Below the pieces are notes generated by a model that was given only the letters and a program-made list of their open reading frames with translations, did not search any database and was not told the origin of the DNA. This document shows, in pieces, positions 22,030 through 32,324 of a DNA stretch of 64,000 nt. The stretch is from Bettongia penicillata ogilbyi (taxonomy: Eukaryota; Chordata; Mammalia; Diprotodontia; Potoroidae), in contig JAJHZJ010000061.1 in the NCBI GenBank assembly GCA_023548195.1, positions 3,926,297-3,990,296 of the forward strand. Direction: 5' to 3'. Numbering within the stretch: the first letter of the stretch is position 1; every line of letters begins with the position of its first letter. The position numbers and the translations under genes were made by a program.

Positions 22030-22306
22030 TATTAATAATAATAGCTACCATTTATGTAATGTCCACTATGAATCAGGTAAAATGTAAACATTTTACAAAT
22101 ATTATCTCATTTGATCCTCATATTAATCCTAGGTGCTATTATTATCCACATTTTACAGTTGAAAAAAACTAAGGCAAATAGAGGTTCAGTGACTTGCCCA
22201 AGGAAAGAAACAAAACAGACACACTAGTAAATGTCTAAGGCCACATTTGAATCAGGTCTTATTTATTCAAGGTCAAGTCCATTGCTCCACTTAGCTGTCT
22301 CTAGAA
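22030..22306 (-). repeat. MIR-type CORE-SINE, antisense
   Basis: A nearly full antisense element: 'acaaatattatctcatttgatcctcat', 'cattttacagttgaaaaaaactaaggc', 'gacttgcccaagg' and 'aggtcaagtccattgctccacttagctg' occur in the expected order. Confidence 0.8.
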
Positions 22307-22329
22307 AATGTCTCAGTTTAAGTCCATCA

Positions 22330-22629
22330 TACTCTGAAAATTTTCAAGTCCTCACCAGGATCTGTTTCTGAGATCCTGGAATAATCCAACACTCAATACC
22401 CCAAGGAAACAACAGAAAGACCCATTGTAGAGGGAAAAAAGCTCAACTGAAACATTCCTTCCCACAAAGTGTGTTTAGCCTAACATAAAATCTAAAGTCA
22501 GAAAGTAGACTGGGAGAATGAGCAAACAAAAATGAAATTCCACCATAAAGAGTGTTTATTGTGACAGGATTAAAACATAAAATAAGAGAATGACTCCAAA
22601 ATATCTAGAGAAAAAAACTTAAAGAAAAA
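22330..22629 (+). mobile_element. L1 5' UTR and start of ORF1
   Basis: Compared with the L1 at 3700-3850, 'aaagagtgtttattgtgacaggattaaaaca' (22548 onward) lines up with the 'gaaagttattatggtgacagggaaaacca' start of ORF1 there. It breaks off at 22629, where the copied patch begins. ORF1 of the same L1 resumes at about 24790, beyond the HAL1 insertion. Confidence 0.5.
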
Positions 22630-22723
22630 CAACTGATTTGTCTTTCACACACCCTAGATTTGAAAGGAAATAAGAATGTGTAAAGAAGACAAAGAAACAC
22701 AAACTATGTATACTGGGGCTTTA
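22630..22723. repeat. Patch A: direct copy of 25555-25648
   Basis: 94 bp aligned without gaps to 25555-25648 with 4 mismatches (counted by eye). The sequence belongs to no repeat family I recognise. Its left edge is the break in L1 ORF1 and its right edge abuts patch X. Confidence 0.85.
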
Positions 22724-22724
22724 C

Positions 22725-22816
22725 CTTAGTAACTGGCATACACTAGGTGTTATATAAATGCTTATTTCCTTCTCCCCCATTCCATCATTCAATGTGTAAT
22801 TTATCCCCTCCTAGCT
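22725..22816 (-). repeat. Patch X: inverted copy of 26577-26668
   Basis: 92 bp aligned without gaps to the reverse complement of 26577-26668 with 6 mismatches (counted by eye). About half of the source is MIR tail and half is non-repeat sequence, so shared MIR descent does not explain it. The right edge abuts the truncated HAL1. Confidence 0.85.
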
Positions 22817-22894
22817 CTACCTTTCTCCTCCCAATATTTGCTCTCTCACCCCTTAATTTTATTTTTAGATATCATCCCTTCATATTCAACTCTT

Positions 22895-22899
22895 CTATG

Positions 22900-22937
<38 letters not shown>

Positions 22938-22972
22938 CTGTTTGTCTGTCCATCCATCCATCTGTCTGTGCT
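22895..22972. repeat. (TATC)n and (CATC/TGTC)n microsatellite
   Basis: About 10 TATC units followed by TGTC and CATC units. It occupies the same place in the HAL1 element as the CA/TG repeats of the other copies. Confidence 0.95.
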
Positions 22973-23119
22973 GACTGTTTCCTCCAACTACCCTAATATT
23001 GAGAACAATCTCGTAAGTTACAAATATCATCTTTCCATGTGGGAATATAAACAGTTCCACTTTATTAAATCCCTTATGATTTCACTTTCCTGTTTACCTT
23101 TTCATGCTTCTCTTGATTA

Positions 23120-24179
23120 TTATATTTGAAAGTCAAATTTTCTATTCAGCTCTGGTATTTTCATTAAGAATGCTTGAAAGTCCTGTATTTCACTGAATGT
23201 CCATTCTTCCCCTGAAGCATTATACAGTTTTTCTGGGTAGGTGATTCTTGGTATTATTCCTAGCTTCTCTGACCTCTGGAATAGCATATTCCAAAACCTT
23301 CAGTACCTTAATATAGAAGATGCTAGATCTGGGTTATCCTGATTGTTTTTCCACAATATTCAAACTATTTCTTTCCTGCAATATTTTCCCCTTGACCTGG
23401 GAACTCTGGAATTTAGCTACAACATTCCTAAAAGTCTTACTTTTAGGATATCTTTTCAGAGGTGTTCAGTGAACTCTTTCCATTTCTATGTTACCCTCAG
23501 ACTCTAGAACATCAGGGCAATTCTCCATGATAATTTCTTGAAAGATGATGCCTAGGTTCTTTTTTTGATCATGGCTTTCAGGTAGTTCAATAATTTTAAA
23601 ATTATCTCTCCTGGATCTATTCTCTAGGTTAGTGGTTTTTCCAATGAGACATTTCACATTGTCTTCTTTTTTTTTTTCATTCTTTTGGTTCTGTTTTGTA
23701 ATTTCTTGGTTTCTCATAAAGTCATTTGCCTCTATTTGCTCCATTCTAATTTTTAAGGAATTATTTTCTTCAGTGATCTTTTGAACCTCCTTTTTCATTT
23801 GTCTAATTCTGCTTTTTAAGGCATTCTTCTCCTCATTGGTATTTTGGACCTCTTTTGCCATTTGAGTTAGTCTATTTTTAAAGTGTTATTTTCTTTAGTA
23901 TTTTTTTTTGGATCTCCTGTAGCAAGCTGTTGACTTGATTTTCATGATTTTCTTGCATCGCTCTCATTCCTCCTCCCAATTTTTCCTTTATTCTCTTGCT
24001 TGATTTTCAAAATCCTTTTTGAGCTCCTCTATGGCCTGCTACAGCCAATGTATACCCTTCTTGGAGGCTTTTGATGCAGGAGCTTTGACTCTGCTGTTCT
24101 CCTCTAGTTGTATGCCCTGATCCTCCTTGTCCCCAAAGTAATATTCTGTAGTCTGAGTTCTTTTATGATGTTTACTCAT
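23120..24179 (-). pseudogene. HAL1/L1 ORF1, decayed
   Basis: The ATG at 24179 (minus) opens an N-terminus unlike the young copies (M-S-K-H-H-K), close to that of other L1s. The longest clean piece, 23466-23861, encodes the coiled-coil end and RRM start, including 'NRSRRDNFKI' and 'ELPESHDQKK'. Frameshifts interrupt both sides, and a TAA at 23120-23122 corresponds to the family stop. Non-functional. Confidence 0.75.
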
Positions 24180-24789
24180 CTTCCCAGCCAAATTTCTGAC
24201 TTTCTAACTTTTTGTCAAGGTAGGAATCTGCTTCCAGTGGGGTTAGGGGTTAGTGTAGATATACTGTACCAGGCTTCAGGGATTTTCTATCAGTAGTTCA
24301 ATCCCCCACAATCTGTGGGCTCAGAGACCTGGAAGCAGACTCTATCACAGCTGCTGCTCTTACTGCTGCCACCACCACCACCACCCTGGGGCTGTGGCCA
24401 GATCTGGCCAAACTGCCTACTCCTCTTTCACCTTGCTCCCACAGAGTTTTCCCACTGACCTTTGTGGTGTTTGTGGGTTGAGAAATCTGGAAACTACCCC
24501 AGATGCCAATGATTCAGTCCCCCAAGGCTTGTTCCTATAGGTCTGTGACAGTACAGGCCACTGGGACTATGCTCTGCTCTGCCAGGTGTGAAAGACCCTT
24601 CCTTTTGACTTTCCAGATTGTCTTGGACTAGGGATTTGTTTCACTCTTATCATTTTGTGAGTTCTGTAGCTGCAGAATTTGTTTAGAGTCATTCTTACAG
24701 GTATTTGGAGGACTTTGTGGGAGAGCTCAGGGACTCAATAGCTCTCTTTCAAAAAAAAAACATTTTAATTCTCCATCTTTTTCCTATCT

Positions 24790-25200
24790 AACTCTTGCCT
24801 CTTCATCAAAAACAAGAAATATTGAAAAAAAAAGTCAAAATACTAAGAATTAGAAGAAAAGATACTTTGTAGCAAAAACAATTGACCTCAGAAACAGATC
24901 AAGGAAAGATAATTAAAAAATTATTGAAATACCCAAAATTTATGACAAAAAAATGAGTGTAGACATATTTCAAGAAATCAAAAAGAAAGCTGCTCAGATA
25001 TCTTGGAACCAGAAGGAAAAGTGGAAGTAAAAAGAATTCACTGTTTACCTCCTGAAAGAAATCCAAAATAAAAACTCCCAAGAATACTATGGCCAAAATC
25101 CAGAGATTCCAAGACAAAGGCAAAATACTGCAAGCAAAATACTGCCAGGCATTAGAGTACTAAGGAGGCCATAAACAAAATCACATAAAGTTTTAGCTGC

Positions 25201-25266
<66 letters not shown>

Positions 25267-25430
25267 GGCAGAGTTCTTGGAATACTATATTGCAGAAGGA
25301 AAACTTGAAACCAAGATTAACTTACCCAGCAAAACTGAATTAATAACACTGGGGGGAAATGTACTTTTAATGAAATATAAGCCCTTCAAGCATTCCTAAA
25401 GAAAGTGCTGTGGAGGAGGAAGAAAAGAAA
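24790..25430 (+). pseudogene. L1 ORF1 3' part interrupted by (AC)n
   Basis: Resumes the L1 ORF1 broken at 22629. 'gacctcagaaacagatcaaggaaagataa' (RRM start), 'gtttacctcctgaaagaaatcc', 'ccaaaatccagagattcc' and 'taacttacccagcaaaactga' (Y/L-P-S/A-K-L motif) are in order (in parts). A 56-bp AC repeat lies where the family has 'cttctacattaaagga', inside the C-terminal domain. Confidence 0.7.
25204..25259. repeat. (CA)n microsatellite
   Basis: 28 uninterrupted CA units within the L1 ORF1 remnant. Confidence 0.97.
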
Positions 25431-25554
25431 TACTTCAGGGCATAGTAGGAAGATAGCTGGAGATCATCTTAGTGCTTCCGCTTTGGGCTAGATATGAAGA
25501 ACTCTCATCAAACTCAGGCCCCAGGATGAGAGTAGAAGGCTGGAACGGAAATTG

Positions 25555-25648
25555 CAACTGATTTATCTTTCAAACACCCTAGATTTGAAAGGAAATAAGA
25601 ATGTATAAAGAAGACAGAGAAACACAAACTATGTATACTGGGGCTTTA
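25555..25648. repeat. Source (or partner) of patch A
   Basis: 94-bp direct repeat of 22630-22723, with 4 mismatches. The flanks differ on both sides from those of the other copy. Confidence 0.85.
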
Positions 25649-26576
25649 ACTTTTTACAAACTTCATTTTCTCTCACTTTCTTCATATGCACTATGTGTCA
25701 GGGAAATGATGAGGTGGTAGCAGCCACCACCGTAACTGATTAACTATTGGTCTAATGTTTCCTGGTACAGGATGAGCCCAGTTATAAGAATATAGTTCTT
25801 GGGCCAGGGAGTAGAAGAGCTCAGCTTACAGATATCTTTCATAGCCCTGTGTGGAGTTGTTAATTCCATTTCTTCTCTCTTTTGCAAGGGATACTCAGGC
25901 CCTCGGTGTTGGAATTCCTACAGACTTGTGTGCCCAGGACATCCTCCTTCCCAAGATGGAAAACACTCAACAGTGAAGTACTGGAAGATAGTAAGCACTA
26001 TATTAGATGTGTAAGCAAAAGGGAAGTTGTTTAAAGGGATCAATGTGGATGCATAGATAAATCATCAGCGTACAGAAGACAAGAGATCAAAGGTTGGTCT
26101 CAAAGGGAGAATGCAGGAGTGCGCCATGATCCGCTAAGATCTATCAAGAGTGATCTATCAAGAGTGTAGGAGATCAGCATGAGCTCAGGCACTCAGGACT
26201 TCAAAAGATAGCTTTTATTTTTTCTTAGCTATATTTGGCAAAATAGGAGGTTCAACAAAAAGCGGGAAATATCTGCTTCTTGGCCAGATTGAGAGGTAGA
26301 CAGTGGAGCTGCTCCACTTTTCTTTTTTTCTTTTTCTTTTCTGTTTTTCTCTGAAAAGAACAATGTCTCTTGAATTTCATCCCTTCTCCCATCCATTCAC
26401 ATGGCTATTACTCTACAATAATGTCTTCCTATTTCATCTCACAGGATTCTAAAGAATAGGCATTAAAAGGTCAATGCTTTAACAGATCTCTAGTGCAGTG
26501 TTCCCAGACTGCCACTCTTGACCATGTGTTGTTTGATAGTTTAAATACGACCTTGGTAAAGGCATAATCAGTACAA
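25649..26576. other. No recognised feature
   Basis: Single-copy-looking sequence with a T/C-rich run at 26318-26350 and a small tandem duplication of about 14 bp ('atctatcaagagtg') near 26141-26168. No coding evidence for the 71-codon frame 25799-26014. Confidence 0.4.
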
Positions 26577-26668
26577 AGCTAGGAGGGGGTAAATTACGCA
26601 TTAAATGATGGAATGGGGTAGAAGGAAATAAGCATTTATATAGCACCTAGTGTGTGCCAGTTACTAAG
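26577..26668. repeat. Source (or partner) of patch X
   Basis: Reverse complement of 22725-22816 (86 of 92 identical). Its right edge coincides with the left end of the SINE at 26669. Confidence 0.85.
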
Positions 26669-26997
26669 CTGGCATGGTGGATAGAGTGCTGGGTCTAGTG
26701 TCAGGAAAATTCATTTTCCTTAGTTTAAATCTTATCTCAGATACTTACTGGCAGTGTTAACCTGGGCAAGTCACTTAACCCTATTTGCTTCAGTTTCTTC
26801 ACCTGCAAAATGAGCTAGAGAAAGAAATGGCAAATCACTTCAGTATCTTTTCAAGAAAACCCCAAATAGGGTTACAATGAGTGGGACTAAACAACAAAAA
26901 TATTCCATATACTATGATAAGTATTTTTTACCAAATATTCGATCCTCATGAGAACCCTGAGAGGTGTGTTCCAGTATTATATACATTTTACAGGTTT
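26622..26997 (-). repeat. MIR-type SINE, antisense, split by a younger SINE
   Basis: Left part 'ggaaataagcatttatatagcacctagtgtgtgccag' and right part 'aaatattcgatcctcatgagaaccctgagaggtg...cattttacagg' (in parts) are consecutive pieces of one antisense MIR. The 26669-26903 SINE separates them. Confidence 0.7.
26669..26903 (+). repeat. Marsupial tRNA-derived SINE
   Basis: Head 'ggcatggtggatagagtgctggg', B-box-like 'tagtttaaatctta', core 'tgggcaagtcacttaacc' and tail 'gagctagagaaagaaatggcaaatcac...cccaaatagggttacaatgag' (in parts) ending in 'aacaacaaaaa'. It is inserted in an antisense MIR; 'tactaag' at the left and 'tactatgataag' at the right may be a decayed duplication. Confidence 0.8.
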
Positions 26998-29584
26998 GTA
27001 ATGGTTAGCAAAGTAGAATCTTTTGCTGCTTTTATTTTAGTATAATCAAGTCCCTCTGAATCTTGCCTTTATCAACCAAAAGTCTTTACTAGTAGTAAAG
27101 TACAGAAACAAGAGTTTCTTTAACTGGAAACAGAATATATATTTGTATTGTTAATTATTTTAATGTCATTTTCTTTAATGACATTAAAATAATTAACAAT
27201 ACACCCATTAATGGGCCTGCCCATTAAGGAGAGTTTGATTCCTTTTGTTAAGTTTATACTGAGGCACTGGTTCTCAAGGACTGTGATGCCCTCTAGTTTG
27301 CATGCAATATTTAGGTTTTGCATGAAATCAATAAAGGCAGGGAAATGATGCAAAACAAAACCCTTCTTCCTGAGTTTTTACCCCCTACCTCCATAATCCA
27401 ACCTCTCTCAGATACAGGCAATTCTCAGAAAGCACCAAAGCTTCTCTGGAACCCGAAGTTTTAGGAAATGCAGAATTCAGTGTATATTGTGCCCCCTACT
27501 CATTCCTTCCAACATGAGACAAAGATTCTTGGACCACCCAGCACAGCTCATAATGGATATTCAACTTATGCATTTAGTAGGTCTATGGATTCCTTTAGCC
27601 AGGTTATGTAGACTGAGGATCCAGATTTGGCATACTTTCACTGGCATGGACATTCTTAATTCTTGTTCATCTAGCTCATCACTTGCAGACCATGGAAGTA
27701 TAAGCAAGGACAGGTCAGAAATATGTTTTCTCTCCTGAGTGTCATCTCCTGCCTTGTCTACTCTAGCTCTAGTTCTGCTCATTGCTGGGTGAGTTGATGA
27801 GTGATAAAATAAAATATCTTAGAGTTGGATCAAGCCTTCATCTTTAAAACTTTCAGTCTTAATGATCTATTTATTTCAGTCATTTTCAAGGTAGAATTAG
27901 ATTATCATATAATTCATTTGGCTTTTTAATCAGTAGTTATTACGAATCTGACCAAAATGAACGGATCTACCCTGCCAAGGTTTAGTTGCTATACGGAGTC
28001 ATTGACCTGATCTTGAATATAGCCACTGCATCAGCCAGAGTTGCTTTTGCATTGGACCTGGTTTACCTGTAGAATATATGCTCAAAATAAATAGAACATA
28101 AACTTGCCACATTCAGCAATATCTCCACGCTGATATGCTACTATTACTGTCAAACAGTAATTCTTGTAGAAGTCACCAGGGGAAGCAAAAGCTTCTCAGC
28201 ATGGGGGAGTTTTAATTAAAGTTATAAGCCAGCTAGGCCAAATGAAATATTAAATGACTAGGAGGTACCTAGACTGACAAACTTTTATGTCAAAATGTAT
28301 AGGAATTCTCTCTTGTATTTTATACATCAAAACATCTACTGCCCCGGCAGATTGTAAGCACTAATTTGTCTTCTTGTTTTCTCATGGCATTTCCAAGATA
28401 GGAGATTGTGTTCAGAGTTAGCAACACATTCCTGCTGCTATCCCCTGAGATATTTATTAATGCATGATCTCATAATGCTTATTAAGGGCCTAAGATGACT
28501 TTAAGAGAGACAAAGAATGTGTCTGAAGCTGAGCAACATTAGTGCATTTGAAAGGGCTTTCTTCGAATAATATGCTTTATTTTCCATGAAAAAAAAAGCA
28601 TCTCATTTGAAAAAGAAGGGCAACCATACCCCTGAGAGGGTATCAGCAGTCCAAAGAATGTAACAAATGAAGCATGTTTTCAGAGGTGCATTGTGAAATA
28701 TAGGGAGAAAGAATTCAGAATGGAAATCTTTTTGAGATTGGATGCCCCCCAGAGATGAGGGGGGCTAGTTTTCTACTATTAAATACTATGGTAACCAGAT
28801 CAGTGAGAACAAGCAAGTTTCCCCAAGGTACGTTCCTACTCATGGGTCAAGACTGGGTTTTCGTTTGCTCATTAACACAGCCGCATTGCTGTTTTCATTC
28901 TAAGCCCCTGGAAAGTTTAATGCTATAAAAACCAGATACATGAGAGTCAAAGTCACATCTCCAGTGCGTGTTCCGACTTGTTTAGTTCTTTCTAAATCTG
29001 TGCTTGTAAACAAAATTATTCTTAGTCCTTTGACAACTGCTATTTGTCCAGAAGGAAAATTACTCCCTAAGGAGATGCAAATTGTTTGGTGGTACTTGAT
29101 GGCTTTGCAGTAATTACTGTGCCATCAGATAGCTCAGAATTAAGATAAGCCTTGGCATCAAAGTTCCATATGGTTGTATCTAAAATAAGATGCTTAGACA
29201 GACAGAATACTAAATGACATACATTGAATGGTAAAATTGTGGCCCAAGTTCAGCACAAGCCCCAGGCCACTGCAAGTTCTGTCTGGGATCAAAAAAATGT
29301 CAAATGAACGTCTCCAACATTCTACTGTAATTCATGAAAGTTGTAATTTTCAGAGAATGCTGAGCCATCCATGAAGGTGGTAAATGCTGATAGATCACTA
29401 CCATTTATGTAACAAGAGATATTTCTCAATCTCCTAGCCACTGAGAAAATTTGGAAGCTAGATCATAGGAAGGAAAAAAAGAAGTCAGGAATTTCAGAGT
29501 TCTCTTTTTCTGCTTTTTACACATAATTCTAAAATGCATGTCTCTAGTCCTTACCTCCCACCTTTAACATAATCAAATTCAAAT
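26998..29584. other. Long single-copy interval
   Basis: 2.6 kb with almost no recognisable repeat, the longest such stretch in the left half. It includes a perfect hairpin (27145-27202) and a segment rich in homeodomain/POU-like motifs (29040-29180). The open frames (for example 27120-27353 minus, 27487-27738 plus) show no domain I recognise and no splice context. Confidence 0.5.
27145..27202. repeat. Perfect hairpin, 26-bp arms, 6-nt loop
   Basis: 27145-27170 is the exact reverse complement of 27177-27202, with the loop ttcttt between. The arms are AT-rich (read 'gtattgttaattatt...' inward). A 12-bp palindrome cccattaatggg follows at 27204-27215. No TIR-transposon ends or duplication are evident around it. 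Confidence 0.95.
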
Positions 29585-29623
29585 CCAATAAACATATATT
29601 AATTATAAACCATGTACCATGCA
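29585..29623 (-). repeat. L2/MIR-type 3' tail fragment, antisense
   Basis: 'caataaacatatattaattataaaccatgtaccatgcaaag' (in parts) matches the antisense L2 tail and is cut off by the L1 that follows. Confidence 0.4.
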
Positions 29624-30690
29624 AAGTAAAATGGATAATTTTGATCACATTAAATTAAAGGTTTGTAATCAAACAAAACAAATGCAGTCAAGATTAGAGG
29701 GAAAGCAGGAAACTGGGGGGAAATTTACAGCAAATTTCTCTGATAAAGACCTCATTTCTCAAACATATCGGGAACTGAATCATATTTATAATAATGTAAG
29801 TCCTTTCCCAACTGATTAGTTCAAAGAAGTTTTCAGAAGTTAAGCTGTTTATAGTCACATTTTTTAAAATGCTCTAAATAACTATTGATTAGAGAAATGC
29901 AAATAAAACAACTCTAAGGTATAGCCTTACAACTATCAGATTAGTTAATAAGACAGAAAAGTAAAATAAGAAATGTTGGAGGGGGTGTGTAAAAATTTGG
30001 ACATTAGAGACTGTTGGTGGACTGCTATAAACTGATTCAACCACTCTGGAGAGCAATCTAGATGTCCAAAGGACTATGACACTGAGTATTCTTTGACCCA
30101 GCAATATTGCCACTAGGTCTACACACCAAAAGAGACTAAAGAAAAAGGAAAGGACCTATATGTACAAGAATATCAATAAAGGTTCTTTTTGTAGTGTCAA
30201 AGAATTGGAACTTGAGGGGATATTCATCCACTGAGGATGACTGAAGAAGTTGTGGTATATATTTGTGAAGGAATATTATTGTGCTATTTAAAAATGATGA
30301 ACAGGATGGTTTCAGATAAATGTGGGAAGACTTATATATGATACAAAGGAAAATGAGCAACACCAAGAGAACATGAGACACAGTATCATCAATATGATGA
30401 TTTGAGACAATTCTGAAGGACTTACGATGAAAAAATGTCATCTAACTCCAAAAAAAGAACTAAGGGAGTCTGAATGCAGACTGAAGTATACTTTTTTCTT
30501 TTTTTTACTTTTTCTTGCTTTTTTTGCAACAAGACTCATTTGAAATATATTTTGCATGATCTCACATGTATAATTGATTTCACATTTTTTCTTTCTCAAT
30601 GGGTAGGGCAGGATGACAATGGAGGGAAAGGATTAGAATTTTTTCAATTTAAAAAATTTTAATGAATGTTAAAAGGAATCACAAGATGTG
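29624..30690 (+). mobile_element. 5'-truncated L1 3' end
   Basis: Begins 'aaaatggataattttgatcacattaaatt' in the ORF2 C-terminal region and follows the L1 3' block to 'aaaaaattttaatgaatgttaaaagga'. Landmarks: 'tttgacccagcaatattgccactaggtct' (30095), 'gaattggaacttgaggggat' (30202) and 'aatgcagactgaagtatac' (30473), in parts. The frames are broken and cannot be repaired by a single change. Confidence 0.8.
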
Positions 30691-30692
30691 TT

Positions 30693-30725
30693 AAGCAATC
30701 CTACTGCTGTACAGTAGGATTGTTT
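30693..30725. repeat. Short hairpin next to the L1 3' end
   Basis: caatcctactg (30696-30706) and cagtaggattg (30712-30722) pair perfectly around a 5-nt loop, extended by a G-T and two A-T pairs. No T-run follows, so a terminator-like reading has no meaning here. Confidence 0.8.
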
Positions 30726-30849
30726 TCTACAAGACAACTCCATTTAGGTTATTTAACATCATGTTAAACTAAATATATCTAAATTTAAACTATGAATCTA
30801 TTGTTCACTGACCACCTCAAAAATATATTGTTCCCAACTTTCCAGCTGT

Positions 30850-30965
30850 ATGAAGTCATATGATTTGAGATTTGCAAAAGGATCTTAAAGATCATTCAAT
30901 CCAACTTGCCCAAATAATTCAAATAATTCTTTCCTTCAAGATGCTCCTGTTCCACCAGATGATAA
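30850..30965 (+). mobile_element. CR1/L3-like fragment
   Basis: 'aggatcttaaagatcattcaatccaac' followed by 'caagatgctcctgttccaccaga' recalls the 'gacctcagaggtcatctagtccaacc' region of vertebrate CR1/L3 3' ends. Short and diverged, so tentative. Confidence 0.35.
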
Positions 30966-30979
30966 AACACATTCACCTA

Positions 30980-31170
30980 TAAGTATAAGCAAAATATACA
31001 TACAAAATAAACACTATGTAATTTTGAGGTAATTGAGTATCTGTGGGAATCAAGAAAGGACTCATGACAGAAGTCAGAACTTGAGCTGGGCTTTGAAGAA
31101 AATTTAGGGTTATAAGCAGTTAAAGTGAAAGGGAAACTTGGAAAGAAAAGTTTGGGCTCTACTGGATATG
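30980..31170 (-). mobile_element. L2-type 3' region, antisense
   Basis: 'gaatcaagaaaggactcatgacagaagtcagaacttgagctgggctttgaagaaaatttag' (in parts) matches the antisense L2 block also seen at 18170-18230 and 32540-32580. Confidence 0.45.
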
Positions 31171-31224
31171 ACTTTTGAATGCCATGATAAAGTCTCTCTG
31201 TACTTAAAGAAGATTCTGACACAT

Positions 31225-31745
31225 ACATTCAGATGGCACCATGGATAGAACACTGGCCCTGCAATCAGGAAGCCCTGAGTTCTAATCTGGCCTCAAACCC
31301 ATAATGGCTATGTGATCGACTGCAGTATTCTTAATATCTTTCAATTTCAAATTCCTCATTGCTATAATGGATATATAGGAGAGTTGGGTGGCACAGAGGA
31401 TAAAATGCCTAGCCTGGAATTAGAAAGAACTGAATTCAAATATAGTATTGGACACTTACTAGCTATGTGATCCTGGAAAAGTCACTTAATCCTGTCTGCT
31501 TCAGTTCCTCATCTATAAATTGAGCTGGAGAAGGACATGCAAAACACCCTAGTATCTTTCCTAGGAAAATCCCAAATGGAGTCATAAAGAGTTAGACATA
31601 ACTGAAACAACTCAACAGTAACAACATGGTGGAGATAATTAAAGCATCTACCTTCTAGGGTTGTTATAAGGAGAAAATGAGATCATGTGTATGAAGTACT
31701 TTGAAAACTTTAAAGTGCTATATTAATTCTAGTTTATCGTTATTA
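31225..31745 (+). repeat. CORE-SINE split by a younger SINE
   Basis: Left part (31225-31372) has the head 'atggcaccatggatagaacactggccctgcaatcaggaagccctgagttc' (in parts). Right part (31626-31745) has the tail 'ccttctagggttgttataaggagaaaatgagatcatgtgtatg...actttaaagtgctatatt'. A second SINE lies between them. Confidence 0.7.
31382..31625 (+). repeat. Marsupial tRNA-derived SINE
   Basis: 'gttgggtggcacagaggataaaatgcc', 'aaagtcacttaatcctgtctgcttcag', 'gagctggagaaggacatgcaaaacacc' and 'cccaaatggagtcataaagagttagacataactgaaac' (in parts) give a full-length element with an 'aacaact...aacaac' end. Inserted into the CORE-SINE above. Confidence 0.8.
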
Positions 31746-32320
31746 GTATTTATCCATAGGATATTTTGGACCAAGAGATTAACATATGCTGTAGTGAGAT
31801 GACTCTCGGAAGTATAAAAGAGGGGGAATTCCCAGAATGCTTAGGGATAGCACCTGGGCTACCCCATCACATGTGACCCATAGAAAATCTACCTTTCTAC
31901 ATCCCCAGTGCTTAGCACATAGTAGATGCTTAGTTATTTATATATTGGTTAATAGATTTGGGATACTCTGTGAATCAGCAGCCATGCCAAGCCATAGCTC
32001 GAGAGTCTCCGAGTCACTGAGCACTGATGTTAACCAGCCAATATGAGGACACCTTGGTTTAAAAGAAAAACAGCACCATCGCAGAAAGTAACAGGAAAAG
32101 CTCCCTCTTCCCCAATCCATGGAGTACACTCTTTTCCAGGTTATCATATAATGAGGAGGAGATGAGAAGAGACACACACCAGTGTGGGTGGTCAACACAA
32201 ATAAAGGTGACTTGCAGCCTTTGACACTATCGATTACCTTTTCTGGGATGCTTTCTTCTCTCTAAGTTTTCATGACACCACTTTTGTGACATTATTACTC
32301 AGGGATGTTATAAAGATCAA
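31746..32320. other. Mostly unassigned; short L2 tail inside
   Basis: 31895-31955 ('acatccccagtgcttagcacatagtagatgcttag', in parts) is a sense L2/MIR tail. The rest is not recognised. Confidence 0.45.
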
Positions 32321-32324
32321 ATGA

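Larger units (their letters stand above)
22827..24786 (-). mobile_element. Older HAL1-type element, 3' end missing
   Basis: Minus-strand element: its 5' UTR lies at 24180-24786 (degraded 'ctccatcttt' at 24771 in place of the YY1-like motif) and ORF1 at 23120-24179. After these come the microsatellite position and the start of the 3' UTR. Relative to the complete copies about 0.7 kb of 3' UTR and the tail are gone, and patch X replaces them. It lies inside an older plus-strand L1 ORF1 (22330-22629 and 24790-25430). Confidence 0.7.

Noticed and set aside
22895..22972. Regular 4-bp repeats that might suggest a CRISPR-like or satellite array
   Set aside because: A simple tetranucleotide microsatellite without spacers, inside a retrotransposon.
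26137..26168. 14-bp tandem duplication
   Set aside because: Two units only; ordinary replication slippage.
27120..27353. 77-codon minus frame that reads like a plausible protein
   Set aside because: It runs through the perfect hairpin, has no splice or promoter context and shows no domain I recognise.
30480..30600. T-runs and AATAAA-like motifs suggesting a gene 3' end
   Set aside because: They belong to the L1 3' UTR at 29624-30690.
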